A stretch of 64,000 bases of DNA from Pagrus major (taxonomy: Eukaryota; Chordata; Actinopteri; Spariformes; Sparidae): positions 25,222,710 to 25,286,709 of the forward strand of contig NC_133218.1 in the NCBI RefSeq assembly GCF_040436345.1, in the 5' to 3' direction. The position numbers and the translations under genes are program-made. The first letter of the stretch is position 1. Each line of letters opens with the position of its first letter. This document shows, piece after piece, positions 1-13,072 of this stretch. The notes under the pieces are model-generated. The model was not told where the DNA came from. It did not search any database and was given only the letters and a program-made list of their open reading frames with translations.

Positions 1-3000
1 AACTCTTTCTGAGATCACATACTTCCCATACGTCACTCAACAACAGTTGGTAGCAAAACTACAGGCCTAAAGGGGCAAAAAAAGAACAAAGAAAGACTTC
101 TGGTCCAGGCGGCATCTTGACTAAAAGGAGAAATAAGAAATGTCAGTTTTATGACTCCCAGCACAAAAGGGAATCAAATGAAAAGAAAACATTTATTAAT
201 TAAAACACAAATAAAAACATTTCCTAAGACCTTCCGTATGCGAAAGTGAAACTGATGGAAGATCATTAGATGCTTTGAATATGAAAGAATATGAAAATAT
301 ACTAGATATGTAAAACTACCGCTGCAGTGCTATTAGTTGAAGACCTGCCTCCTAAAAGAAAATCATGTATTATGTCACAACGCGGACTACATTTACAATC
401 TGGCAGGTTTAACTGATGTCCATGTCAATGTAAACAAATCCAGCTTTACTGATTAACAGAGAGCTTTTGGTTTTATTTGGCATAATGGTTTCCTGTATAC
501 ATTAACTGAGAGCAGTACTAATGCTAAAACCAATGACTGCATCAAACTCATGTATACAAATAATGAAGGTGACGTAGAAACTGGGCCGAGAAGAACCAAA
601 CAGTTTTCACAGGCAAACAGGATCAGATACGGCTGAGATTTAGAGCAATATTCTTGAGAAAGATGTACCAGTCCTCTTATTTACAGAGAGTCAGAGACAG
701 AGAAAGAGAAACCCCAGTGACTTGGTTCATGACTGCTGAACTGCATGTCACAATGGCTACAAAACAAACATTACTATTTTGATCTATTATGATGGACCAC
801 AGTAAGAAACTAATGGTCAAGAAAAAGTCGATTCAGCTGTCGATACTAATTTTTTAACGTTAGTTTTTGAGCTTTTTTAACAGGTATATAACCACACCCC
901 CTCCCCTAAAAAACAGACAGAGACAAAAAAAAAAGTGTTAGCAGAATGAGAAATAAATGACATGCAAGCCAAGATGTACTGTGTACATACTAGGCCCCAT
1001 AAAAGTAAAAGCACATTATATACACAAATGTGGTCCAGGGATGTCATGTGAATTGAGTCACTCTAAGAGAGTTAAACAAATCAACATGTAATGCTAAGTT
1101 ACAACTAATTCTCTCTGATATAATCAGTAACCTCAAATTGCCAAATGTAATAGATTCTAGTGGTGCATGTTTTAATAAAAATATCGATATTTGGCGGCAG
1201 TATGTTGATAATCGTATCGCAAGAGTAAGCGGTACAATATCTATATCTGTATCTATATTTTGTCCCACCCCTACATGAAACTGCAGCTCAGGTCCTCTGT
1301 TGAGACAAGCTTTTGGTTTAGAGACCAAGCTGAACTCAAAGTGAGGCAGCAGTGAGGCTCTTGGAGCTGAGCCCAGCAATGAAAAATGCGGTTATTTTTC
1401 TTTTATTTATTTTGGGATCCAACTGTCTGGCAAAACAACCTATAGCTGCTGGTCACAGCTAACAAATGTACCACCACATACCACTAAATGAAAATTAGCC
1501 TTTCAACAGCAGCCATCCACTGCCCTGCTACTCAATGGCCTCATCAAATTTGCATCATCAACACAGCTGGAAGGGAGAGATGATGAATCTCTGTTAGAGC
1601 CACTTTGGGTATTTTTTCCAATCCATCTTTCTCTGGCACACTTTTGAAGGGGCTTGCCAGTCCCACTCTGCCTCAATTATCTGGCAATGCCCAGCTGAGA
1701 TGCAATAATCCAAACTCTCATTCCCTGCAATTTCCACACTTCTGTCTGCACACTCACTTGCCTTATGTTCACAATCACTTATGGAGGTGCTTCTTCCCCT
1801 ACCTTGAGGATCAGAGACACAGGAGCACATACTGTAAGCTGGAGGATGGAGGGATTTACTCACTATAAGCCTGATGCACTCTGAGGTGCAAGAGTTCATT
1901 CTTACATCATTATTTCTTACATGATAAAGGTTTAAGTTTGCAGAATTTAGTTTTATAACATTGTAGATGCAGACTACATTTAAAACCTATAAACAAGAAC
2001 TCGACCAATAAATCAACAAGACAGATAGTGGCTTATCATCCTCTCATCGTCTTCTTATCGTCCTTTATTGATTTTATTCTTTTATTTATCTCTTTATTTA
2101 CATTACCTTTTCTTTCTTTCTTTTTCTGTGATTTTGCCTGTTTTATCGCTCTTATTCCTTTTACATGTAATTGCTCATATATTTCAAGATTGTTTATGAT
2201 ATGAGTTAATGTTGATACAAAAATACTAGAGACTGATCTGTTATTCTCCAAGCTCCTTAAACTCTGACATTTAAACATAATTTTTGGCCTCAAAATCAAG
2301 ATTACACACTGTGCTACACTGTGAACCTCCTGGATTTGAAACTTTATGAGATTTTCACAGTAAGATAACTGTCACAGAAAAGATCACAGTATCACTGTAT
2401 TAAACAGAAGGTCTTTTGTTGAACAAACACTTTATTATAATTTTACAAAATGTAGTGTCCTATATTTTCAATAATGCCAATACGGTTGAATTTAACACCG
2501 TAATTCAGCAAATATAAGTGGTGTGATAACTGTTCATTTTCACACCACATTTTATTGTGAAACCAGGAGATGCTGCAACCCTCAATCCAACCAGATGTCA
2601 AACGTATGTAGGTGCTTGATTGATGGGGAAAAAAATGGTACTTTTAATATCTGTAGGTCTTTCAAGGTACTGGCACCCTGCATCAAGGTCAGTCACAAAA
2701 CACTAAAAACCAAAAAAACTAATTAATTCCCTTCCATTCTTTTGATGCCCACACATATTTTCGTCTGACCACTGCCACAGAAACTGGAGAAATGGACTCA
2801 GTTAAAATAGGGCCTTTATTACATAAGGGTAATACTGAAAGTTGCAGACAACTTTCCCCCCTAGCATTTCCAAGTGGTATTATTATTGGCACCGCCTTTG
2901 CAAAAACATAGTTTCTGTTTTCCACAGTCACAAATAATAACACAGGACAAAACATGAGTTTGTTCAATCATTTAGTCTATGACAGAAATGGATCGCCAGT

Positions 3001-5425
3001 TAACCTTCCTTTTCCCGGTTGACCGCGTGCCCAGTGGCAGACAAAACTGTGTGATACAGTGATAGCGATGTTTATAGGGAACCAATGTAAACACTGATGG
3101 TTTCAATTTTTCATGTCCTTTACTGTAACATTTACTTCATAATGATACACTGAAGCAGAAAACGTGTCTGTTGCCAGATAAAGATCTGATTTGTCAAAAC
3201 ACTGCAAACCACAAGTCAAAACATTCTACTGTCTTTGTCCTCGAGTTGAATCACTCTGATAGTGTGACATTTTATTTGACACTGCATCTCAGTACAGAAG
3301 AGAATAGGGCACTGATCATATCAAAGAGTTAAGAATAAAAAGCTATATAAATCCTGTTGTTTCTAACAAAATGTATCCATGTATCATATGTGGATGCAAT
3401 ATTGCGTCATGCAGAATAATCAGATTATTATGGCTGCCTTTCGAAAAACTAATCAGTTAAAAATGGTGATTACGTTGTTGACAATACACTACATCCTTTT
3501 TTAGGTCGTTACAGACGGGCTGATATGTAAATTTAACAGAAGATATGTTTGTTAAACAGTTGTGACAAAGATATATGTCACAATATTTTACATTTGATTT
3601 ATGAACAAAATTCTTTACAGGAAGAATCTTCTTTGTAGACAATATCTTTTTTCAGAATATTTTTTGGAAATGGTACAAAACAACGGCCCACATTTAGACT
3701 TTGCTACGTTTCTAAAGGACAAAGCTGGTCGCCAGACAACAACACAGCCATGACAATGAGCTTCGGCTGTAAAACACGGTTCTCCTGACTGTCTACCACT
3801 CTTTTCTGTTCCAAACAAAAAGCACCATGCTGATGTTGGTCTATTTTAGAAGTCACCGAGTGCAGGCCAAGCCGAAAAGGTGACTGTCCACATCTTACTA
3901 TATAAAATCATAAAAGAAATAGCAACGCCTTGTCAATACAGCACATGGAGGACATGTCGATGGTTGAGATCGTTTAAGTTAACAGACAATATATAGAGGA
4001 TGCAGTCTGGTTGTGAAAAAATATGATGTAAGAATCAAAAGTGTAATTGTGTATCATCAGTAAGTGGATATGACACAATGACCTGATTTGTAAGAACTTT
4101 TCATGATTCACAATTGAAAATGTAGGTACACCTGTATTATCTGATGCAATCCAATAAAAAGGCAATAAATGCAAGAAATTCGATCACTTGTTCTTGATAC
4201 TGAAAGAAGATGATTCAACTGCAAACATTTCTGAGGCTGCTGTTAGGATTGTCTCTGTGCTGGACTATATTATAATAAAAGGTGTAGCAAACATTTTGTC
4301 CACAGGTAAATAAAAACACATTTAATGTGATTCTAAATGACACCAATAATAGTCTGAAGACTGTGTAATTAATATGTAAAATAAACACCCTTGTGGAAAT
4401 TGACCGGGAAGGTTTTGATTTTACTTTAAAAAAACACTTCTGTTTCCTTGTCATTTGTTTTGTTGAAGAGGGCTTACACACAACGTCCTCAACGTCCGTT
4501 CAATGATAAGGTATTCTAAAATTCATTGCCACAACTCCTTAGTTCATGAGTGACAGCTCTGTTCTTGTCTCTTTGTCTTTTCGTTCACTTTCCACTAAGT
4601 GTGTGTCTTTCGTTTCACAGATAACTGGCTACAACGAGGCTTTGTGGATGTGTACAAAACATGCTTTCAAGAAAACATAATGCTTGATTGTTGACTTTCT
4701 CTAGTAGCACATCAGACAATAGATGTGCTTCGGATTAATGTCCTGTTGCATTTATAGCAAGGAAGCGATCCAGAAGCAAGGAATCTGAACTCTTGTCATT
4801 ACAAGCAAAACCATGAAGATGCACAAAGACCGGTAATTTTTTTGTTTATACATCAACACTTGGTCAAAGCAGTCAAAACATGCCTAATGTATGCCTTATT
4901 TCTGCATCTAGCAGTAAGAATATTCACTGTATTACAGCTTGTTGGTCATTAAATCAATAAAACATCTACATGTCTTTACCCTAACCATGCTTTGTTCTAC
5001 ATCTTTACTACAACACTCCACTTTAATTCAAGGTGGACAGCTTATGTTTCAAGGATCAGATGTGAACAGCCCAGCGTCACAGAGGAGGAAAAGGAAACCA
5101 CATGCAACGCAAGACTGAAGACCATAACAGAGGGTTTGTTGAAATAGGTTTGAGGGATCAAGTCCTACCTGATGCACTGAACTGACTGCTTCCAAGTGTG
5201 GTGGGCCTGTTTTTCCCTCCGCTTACAGGTGGAGAGAACATCTGCAAGGAAGCATGTGGACATACACCTAACAATTAGACTCCATGCACCATTCAGATGA
5301 TCACATGCGAGCATCCTAAAAGCTGCTCGAGGATGGCTTGTGAAATAAGTCAATAATGAAGTGAATTGATCAATTAGTCACGCTTCAGACAAGAAAGAAA
5401 AAGAGAGAGACAAAATCCATCATAC
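1..5425 (-). other. tcf12: tcf12 intron following the first coding exon; no exon recognised
   Basis: This stretch lies downstream, on the minus strand, of the tcf12 first coding exon. I read it as part of the large intron before the next coding exon, which should begin with a MFSPPV-like sequence and which I could not find here. It is AT-rich, with short open frames only, and none has convincing splice sites or a recognisable protein. A short CTTT-type pyrimidine run lies near 2110-2125. A small unrecognised gene or RNA cannot be excluded. Confidence 0.5.
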
Positions 5426-5497
5426 CGCACTGAAATCCAGCAGGTCACTTAATTCCTTGTCTGTTCCGAGAGCGGCAATCCGCTGCTGAGGGTTCAT
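5426..5497 (-). CDS. tcf12: Transcription factor 12 (E-protein HEB), first coding exon only
   Basis: TCF12 is a class I basic helix-loop-helix E-protein that dimerises with tissue-specific bHLH factors and binds E-boxes in the nucleus. The 24 codons read from the minus strand start MNPQQRIAALGTDKELSDLL and end DFSA. This is the activation domain 1 start shared by TCF12, TCF4 and TCF3; the MNPQQ opening and the neighbouring genes favour TCF12. The exon has an acceptor-like CTTCAG 17 bases upstream of the ATG (exon start near 5514). A GTATGA donor follows the last codon in phase 0, as expected for the family. The rest of the gene, including the bHLH domain, lies to the left of the window. TCF4 or TCF3 are less likely because their N-termini differ (MHHQQ, MNQPQ). 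Confidence 0.9.
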
Positions 5498-5699
5498 CCT
5501 GGCGATCTAGAAACCTGAAGACAACACAGCCCGGTCAGGTCACATCTCTGCTGCTTTTATTCAACACAGTGCCACAGGAAATGACCAATGCCACGAGAGG
5601 TATTTGTTATGGATGCGGAATAAAGCCCATCGCTGTGGAGTAAAGTTCGCTCTGGCACTGAAACATACCGACACACTGACAGTTTGACCACACTGTCAT

Positions 5700-6760
5700 T
5701 TCCTAAACAGAGCAAACATTTAGTCCGCGCAGATTTAAGTGTTATCCATCACAGCGGTGATTAAAAAGAGATAAAATGGAAGCGCTGTGGATGGATGGCA
5801 CAGCTTGTTTAAAAAAAACCCTGCAGCATCGCGTTATTGCAGTGACATTATTTCTCTGTAACAACACCCTTCACTTGTCCTAACACATTCATGCAACTTG
5901 GTCGTTAGGCTGCCGCTGACTGTGTTAATGTCAGTGATTTGCGAGGCAGGTTTCGCAGGAAAAACGATGGTCAACGTTAGCGGAGGGACCTCACGTCTGT
6001 TAGCTTGCCGGCTAACGCTAGCTGCAGTCACTGATTCATATGGACAGAAAGGAGCTAGCGAGCCGCGACCAGCTGCAGCGGGTTGAGCCCGTGTAGACAT
6101 GAGCACGGAGAAGCCTCCCTGGCGAGCGAGATACAAATAAGATACTGGCTAAAGATAAGTGGAAAAAGCCGAGCAAATATTGCACATGACACTCAATCCC
6201 CAGCAGCTCCAGGATACAAAACGCAATGATGGTCTTTCTCAACTCCCAACTTCTTTCACAGGTCCGAAAGCTTTTGGCAAACTCACTGATATTTTACCTT
6301 TTTTCCGATTAAAATCCCGACTAGGGTGATCTGGTGAAGACTCGCTGTCTTGCAATACGCCTCAAACTAGCGAGATATTGGTTTAAGCGGCTATACCTGG
6401 GATAATATCCTCTCTATATAGCAGTTACGAGTTTCCCTTAGGCAGACATTTTTGCTTTGCGAAAGCCTCAGCACCACGATGACATTGGTTATTGTATCCC
6501 TCCGCCGAGCACAGTGACATGATGGTCCCACACAGCGGGAGATGCTGCGGGAGTCAGCACACGCTGTGCGGGTCACACTGATGCACCGCATGTTTATCTG
6601 TGCTTCAAACACACGGCAACACTTCCGCATTGAACACGTCTGCAAACAAGGAGACCTACGTTACATCTTTTGTTTACATTATCCCAAATGTGCCCAACAA
6701 TGTTCAAAACAGAGAAGTCAGCATTTTAATTTTGTTAAAGGTGATAACGGTGCGTTTCCA
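5700..6760 (-). promoter_or_regulatory. tcf12: Probable tcf12 5' UTR and promoter region
   Basis: This stretch is richer in CpG than the flanking DNA and lies upstream of the tcf12 first coding exon. On the minus strand a donor-like CCCAG/GTATAG occurs near 6397, so a non-coding first exon may end there and splice to the acceptor at 5515. Repeated GCTAGC/GTTAGC-type short motifs lie at 5970-6060. The next plus-strand exon starts at 6882, so the interval may be a divergent promoter. The exact start site cannot be read from sequence. Confidence 0.45.
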
Positions 6761-6881
6761 TTTCGTCTGACGTCACATCCGCTTTCCATGCCATAACTTC
6801 CGGTGAAACAGCAGATAAGTAATAGTAAGATAATAGTTGGACACTCTGCTCTCACAGTATTGTTTTTATAGCTCACTGACG

Positions 6882-7070
6882 ATGGAGCGTGGTTACTCAT
6901 GGCCTGTCCCCCAAAAGCGTAAACGTACGGGGGAAGCGAACGACCCAAGAAGACAAGAAGAGAGGTAAAACAAGAGTGAACATTGGTGTGGCTTTTCCAA
7001 GATGGAGAGAACTTCGAGACAAGCTTGGTTTACAGAAAGATGCTGATCTTGCATTTGTTTTACTTGACAG
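6882..7070 (+). pseudogene. Orphan first exon with TRVNIG...RWRELR motif, frameshifted
   Basis: An ATG at 6882 opens 28 codons rich in basic residues (MERGYSWPVPQKRKRTGEAN...) and ends at TAA 6966-6968. Just before that stop, another frame continues as GKTRVNIGVAFPRWRELRD... to LLD and a good donor (GACAG/GTAAGC) after 7070, in phase 2. The second part closely resembles the exon at 10553-10845 (KTRINISYSFTRWRQFK, also ending phase 2). A one-base frame error therefore separates the probable start from the conserved motif, and the latter frame has no upstream ATG. From memory, this motif recurs in multi-copy teleost genes of unknown function. The exon could be a decayed copy, or the shift could be an assembly error. 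Confidence 0.5.
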
Positions 7071-7642
7071 GTAAGCACCTGGCTAATCTTTAAAGTAGCA
7101 ATCTCGAAGATTTCCCGAAGAGGCAATTGCAGGTTTATTTTTGGACCTCACTGCTTCCCGGAGATCCAGTGTCGCCTGTGTGACGTCAGTCAGTTGGCAG
7201 TGGACAGCTTTGCCACGCCTCCATAACAACACCACATGAGTTTCATCGTCCGCTGTCTTTTCTTTGTTCAGCCATGACCGTTAACAGTAACGTTAACCAT
7301 TTACTCCCAACGCTAGCAGAGACCAGGACAAACAAACCACCGACTCTCTCTGGCCGACCAACCATTGCTGGGTGAACGCGTCACTAACTGTGCGCCGCTT
7401 GTGATATTTTTTGGGAAAGTCGCCACGACACCCAGTGTACTTCTTTGGTATTACAGCAAATGCTAGGGCTTTCATCAGTGGGCCATAGGCTCAATCATCA
7501 TTGTGTTACCTAATTCGGTAATAGATAGTGACTTAACAGATGTTTATTTACATGAAAATCTTCAAGATTAATACTTGAAGAAATTATAATAATAATGATA
7601 ATGTTCATTAATAATAATAATCATCGTATACTGTGTATTAAA
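7071..7642. other. Gene-poor stretch with short AT repeats
   Basis: No exon recognised. An ATAATAATGATAATG-type low-complexity run lies at about 7585-7625, immediately left of the inverted-repeat element. Confidence 0.5.
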
Positions 7643-8349
7643 AGCTGTGTCCAAATTCAGGGGCTGCATCCTTCGAAGGACCCGGCCTTTGGGACCTTCG
7701 AAGGCCGCGTCAACCGTTTTACATGGGATGGTCTAGCCTTCGGAGTATTTCCTGGTTGCGTCCCAGATGTTCCCGCCCTTACCCTTACGTCACGATTTCT
7801 GCTGCCCAGGACCGCGAAACAGAGTTGACTGAAAATGTTTGATTTAATGGATTTTATGGTTTTCTGGACGTCTAACATTTTGAAAGTGAAGGCTTTTAAG
7901 GCTTTACTTCCAACAGCATAATCCTAATTTATGCCGTATGCTAATGCATTACCAGCATCACGTATTTTAACTGAAAGTTACAATTTGGAGGTTTTCCAAG
8001 TCCCCTGAAGTTTAACATATCTGGCGTTGGATGTTCAAATGAGTAAAAACCGAGTATAAACCCAATACTTACATTTAAATGTCAAGTCTGCGCCACTTGA
8101 TTTCACCATTTTTCTTGCTTTCCCTCTTCTTTTTCGGGACTGAGCAGCGGCGCGCAAAGAATCTTGGGATATGGGAGGCCGCGAAGGATAGTAGCAGCGT
8201 GTCCTCCGAAAAGAGGGAAAAGAAGGCTGCATTTGTGGGGTGCATTTGAAGGAGCCTTCGAATTTGGACAGCCTTCGCGCAGCGTTGTGACGTAATTGGC
8301 CTTCAAATGCGCCCTTCGAAGGATGCAGCCCCTGAATTTGGACACAGCT
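7643..8349. mobile_element. Non-autonomous DNA transposon (MITE-like) with long terminal inverted repeats
   Basis: The left end reads AGCTGTGTCCAAATTCAGGG and continues GCTGCATCCTTCGAAGG (7643-7679). The right end (8313-8349) is its exact reverse complement over about 37 bases. Inside each end are further copies of the palindrome CCTTCGAAGG or close variants (near 7692, 7735, 8251, 8270). The 707-bp interior has no transposase; its open frames look fortuitous. Flanking bases do not give an obvious 8-bp or TA duplication, so the superfamily (hAT-like or other) is unresolved. Confidence 0.8.
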
Positions 8350-8407
8350 CTAGAGTGTAAGTAATGAGTCCTAAGTGCCAGAAATCAGTTAGCATTTATG
8401 TACATCC

Positions 8408-9011
8408 GGTTCCTTCGTCTCAAAGTCAATGGGTTTTTTGAATGGGTTTTTGGTTAAATACCTGAAATACGATCTGTGGTTACTACATGCTTAAGATGTT
8501 CACACATTTTGTTCTATGATATAAAATACATCATTAAATATCACAATAATTTAATTATAAAGCACTTATGTGTCTTAAAAACGGCGCTTGCTAACAAGTG
8601 GCTAAATGAAACTACAGAAGTTGTCACGGACATTAAACGTCATCACACCGAACATGGAGACTATCTACTCACTATTCCGTCTTTACAGGAAGACTTTAGT
8701 TACAAACTATGCTAACTCTAACTTTACAACATGTCAATTGATCAATTTATAGAACACGTATATAGTAATTGTGTGGTAAAATGCTTAGTGGTGGTGAAGT
8801 TAAAGTCATACGACCGCAGTGTAGTCTGTTTATAGACTAACATTTGCTTTTTACGTCTAGCAATTTGATTTACACTTGGTGTTCATCTGTGAAAATACCT
8901 TGCTGAACAAAAAATGTAAGTATCATAAACTTGTGTTTGCCACAGAGCTTCTTTTCGGCAATAATCCAAAATCCAATTCAAAAATCCCATAGGCTTTTTA
9001 TCGAGGGAACC
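8408..9011. repeat. Second inverted-repeat element, diverged arms
   Basis: The left arm (8408-8453) begins GGTTCCTTCG and ends GGGTTTTTGG. The right arm (8966-9011), reverse-complemented, begins GGTTCCCTCG and ends TTGGATTTTGG. By eye the arms match at roughly three quarters of positions over about 46 bases. The interior is AT-rich without coding potential. This looks like an older MITE lying next to the element at 7643-8349. Confidence 0.5.
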
Positions 9012-10552
9012 AGGGCAATGCAAACTTCTGGTATGGTCTACGAAAATACGTCATCCCTACACCAGTCTATTATAGTGACACTGATAGAAGTGGAGTGAGT
9101 TAGTTAGCGTTGTTTGTCATTATTTCATGAGAATGAAATGGCATAATGTGAATATGATGATGAAGGTTCTCAGCCATCCAGGTCATGGTAAATCTAGATG
9201 CTGTATCGTAGGCAACTGGACTTGTTTCAGTTTTTTGAAGACGTTCCACCTCTCATCATTCTATTCAAAACTTGCCATGACTGCTGTTTTTTATAGCTTT
9301 GTCCATAACTTTTCTCTCAAAACTTTTAAAAAATATACCAATAATTTGATTAATATTATGTAGCAGAGGGATGTAAGTAGGGCTGGATTACCAACCAGCA
9401 GAGGGTCCAATTTGCCTGCAGGGCCTCAGATCTTGAGAGGCCTCATTAGCCCCATGTTCATTCTCAATTGGATTTGGTAATTTGATTAGTGCTATTTATA
9501 AGGGACTCTTCACCAAATGGTAAGTAATTACTAACTGAGGTGGTACATGCATTATCAGCTAATTTTGTTGTGCCTTGTAGTTGAAACCCCAGTAATTATC
9601 AAGTATAAGTCCGGTATAGGAGTAAATATACATTGTACAGACAACACTGAGGTGGGGGTGTCAGCGAGGGCCCAACAGCAAATTATCAATTTAAGAGGTT
9701 AGTCCAGCAATGGATGTTAGCCTACTCCTGTTCTGGCAGCACCGAGGAACGACCTAAATATATTCTCAAAATCTCATTTATCTTACATATTCTTTTAATG
9801 TGAAATATGTGGACACAGCTGATCTTAATTCTTTCAGGGATAATGAAATTATAGCCTACCTCATGATTTTCCACTGTAATGTTGTACATCATTTTTGACA
9901 GAAACTTGCTACAGTCATGGTATTAGTTCAATAACAAATCTTACACTGTTGTGTTAAATTACATACTTCAACTTTTATGACACGATAATAACTATTTTCA
10001 GAAATAAAAAAACACAGTATATATAAATAATTGACGAGTAGGAAATTCTGTAAATCCCCTGTTACAGAGATCTGGCCTCATTTTTTATTTGAAAAACCAC
10101 AAAAACTCCCTGTTTCTGTTTCAGTACACAGTGTCAACTCATGCAAAACCTTCATACTTTTCATTCTCTTAGTCCCTTTTAATTTTATTCATGCTTATTT
10201 TTATGTATCCATTTACTTTTGAGGTGCTTTTTAAAATGTAATTTATTTTAGGTTTGATCTGTTGTTTGCTCTACCGTACCTTCCTTTGTTGTAACCCTGT
10301 AATTTAGCTGTTATTTGATGTTATTATATATCTCTTTTTTTTTTACCTCTTGTTTGCCGTGTTGATTTTTTAAAAATCATAAACTACAAAATATGAAGTG
10401 TTTTGACCCAAATTTCAAATATAAGTTTTTCTGACAGTTCACTTCAGTGGGGCTGTGCTTTTATTCTGAAGGGTTCGGACCGGAACTGCTGCTGCCGTCG
10501 GCGGAAACCAGGCGGGCATTTGAAAACAAGCTAACTGTAAATTATAGTCAAT
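9012..10552. repeat. Gene-poor stretch with a teleost repeat fragment at 9162-9257
   Basis: Bases 9162-9257 (starting GAAGGTTCTCAGCCATCCAG and ending CCACCTCTCATC) match, from memory, a fragment dispersed in many fish genomes. The remainder is AT-rich without recognised exons. GC content rises just before 10552 (10490-10520), consistent with a promoter for the following exon. Confidence 0.4.
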
Positions 10553-10845
10553 ATGAATATTGGCCATATTTCAAGAAATGAAAAAGAAGGGGCATTTTTC
10601 CCCATGGCAAATCCATGGGACTTAACAACACAGTGGTCTGATATTAATCAGACTTCAGCTCCAGTGGCGAAAAAATCGAAACCAGTCCGTCGATCTGAGG
10701 AGGGTCTGAGAGCAAGAAAGGAAAGCGACCGTCTGCGAGTCAAAACAAGGATAAACATATCGTACAGCTTCACAAGATGGAGACAGTTTAAAGAGGAAAA
10801 TAATCTACGATCTGACGGAGACGTCGCTAACTATCTCTTGAACTT
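10553..10845 (+). CDS. Orphan first coding exon, TRINIS...RWRQFK motif protein
   Basis: The exon has an intact ATG and 97 open codons followed by a consensus donor (AACTT/GTAAGT) in phase 2. The N-terminal part is polar with a basic stretch (KKSKPVRRSEE). The C-terminal third carries the motif KTRINISYSFTRWRQFK and ends in a D-x3-YLLN segment, parallel to the exon at 6882-7070. I do not know its function. The nearest downstream plus-strand exon that is phase-compatible and plausible is 18880-18978, which would restore ...LNF-YEMKSS. That join would span the THAP gene, so it is speculative. The alternative is a stranded exon of a degraded gene copy. Confidence 0.5.
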
Positions 10846-13072
10846 GTAAGTATTTGGTGAAAGCCTCGTTGGACCATGTTCCTGAATCCTGGCTGGCATT
10901 TGAAGTATTTCGCTGACAAATAAACATTGTCATCAAAGCTCATATATCAGGCCCGGTTAAACATAAACAAGACCATCTGCTCAAATTACACTTGAATATA
11001 GGGGAGGAAGGACAACCGCTGTCATCACATGAATTATGTTAAGACCATGTCACGTCTAACTCTCGTTTTTCTTCGTTTTATTGAAGATGAAACGCAGACT
11101 AAAATGTAAACACACATCGAAAGGGTTCATTTAAAGCAAAAACCGTAGAAAAAGTCTGTCATTAGCAGCGTTTGTCCTCACTTAACAGCTCAGTTTCTCT
11201 ACAGGTGTGTTCAGGGCCAGTACGTGGTTTTCATTGTCAGCTTTGACAGCCGGGCTTTGCGATGCTAAAATGTGACGGTGTCAACTGCAAATTAAAACAG
11301 CTTCTAGAAATATGTAACGCGTATAATCACAGCAGGGTAATGGACTTCAGTGTATTTCGTTAAATGCTTTTCAATACCGCTGTAAGAGAGGACCGTTTTT
11401 TTTTCCCGCTGTGTGGGAACTACTTTTTCCTCCGCGCTGGCGAGAAACCAGACAAGAGGACTGCAGTAAAGTTGGGCTATGGCTGTGGCTTCTGGATGCG
11501 CAACGTGTGTTGTAATGCAAATATCACCATGTTTTAGGAGACTCTCACGCATTTAACTCGGCACTACCTTTTGCAATTGCTTTATGAATTAGTTGTTTTA
11601 GTTTTAAGTGTATTTTAGGTGGTTTAATAATTGAAATAGCATTTAATAGAGGCTAAAAAGCACTAGTCTACTCCAGAGATCACACGTTTACTATTTTTCC
11701 TCCAAGATTTAATAAAAAATATGTATTTGTTTAACATGAACTAAGAAAGAATATTATTCCAGAGGTGTTTATTGCTAATTTTCATATAATATATGTACTG
11801 GTATATGTATTATAACTGTAAAGTTGGCATCATTGACAGACAGATGCTCATATGTTCTTATCTTTTATGTGGTCAACGTTGACTGAGGACACTTAGATTT
11901 AGTTTCTCTTTGAGAGGATGAGGTTGAGTGGTTTATAAATTTGGTTTGCCAGTCAGAGAAGACAGCTTGCAGTGGGAGTTCAGGTTTTTTCTCATAGCAT
12001 ATTCATACTTAAACAGTTGCAAGATGTGAAAGAGGAGGCAGGCCCACACTGAAACTATTATGACTTAAAAAAAAATAATTGAAACTGAAAACAAAGAACA
12101 CAAGGGTGGGAAGAAGGCATGGGTGAATCAGTAGGAACCGAAATTCAATATGTAAAAATAACTTTAAAGAAATCAAGTATGAAACATTTAATAAGAACAA
12201 AAACCACGTGTGAGCCTTTGAAGAAACAAGGGAGGTGTTCCTGCATCACTGGGGGTTGCCCCTCCTATCTTATCCAGATGTTTTAAAGAATGAGGCCTGT
12301 AACACCTACAGGAGCTTCAGCTAATTCAGTCCAAGAACCACCAACACTTCTGGAACTGTACAGAGCCTCATGCACTCTGCACAGCACATGTACTTACACA
12401 GGGAGCTGTAACCAAAATATTTCAGTCAGTAGTTTAAGATCGAACAGTATTAAATGGAAAGAGAATGAAGAGCCCACGCATAAAGCCAGTGGACGCTTCA
12501 GCAACTTAAACCATGTGAGGTATGTTGGATTAGCATGTCCTGTAACTTAATGGCATAAAACATCTATTACAACAATAAAAACACACTGAACATAGTGCTC
12601 ATGTGCTCATGTTTAGTTTATAGTGTTACGCTGACTGCCAGCCTATTTTAAACCAAAAAGATGTCAAACTTCTACACAAAACCTAAAAATAATGCAAGAA
12701 AAACTATTGTCAATTGTAATTGTCATATAAAGCAAGTTTTCTTTGAAGACTGAAACACAGAGTGATGGGAGGCACCACTACCTTGTATTGTTAATTCCAG
12801 ACTGCCACCTGTTGGACAAACTCAGATCACACAAACTTCACCAGATGTTCTTCCCTAACAAAAGGCAGATGAACATAAAACACTTTTTTTTGGTTCATCT
12901 AAAATATTTCACAAATGTTGGAAATAAACAAGAGTCAAAAGTTAGAATTTACTGTTAACAGAAGTCTCACAGCTTTGTAGAACTTTTAGAAACATTTTAA
13001 ACATACAACATAACACAGGTATGCTCATTTAAAAAGCACCAAAACTAAGCATTGTGCGAAGAATCATCTCAC
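10846..13072. other. Gene-poor stretch
   Basis: No exon, RNA gene or recognised transposon end could be supported. Several open frames of 60-90 codons occur on both strands, but none has recognisable protein sequence or paired splice sites. Confidence 0.4.
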
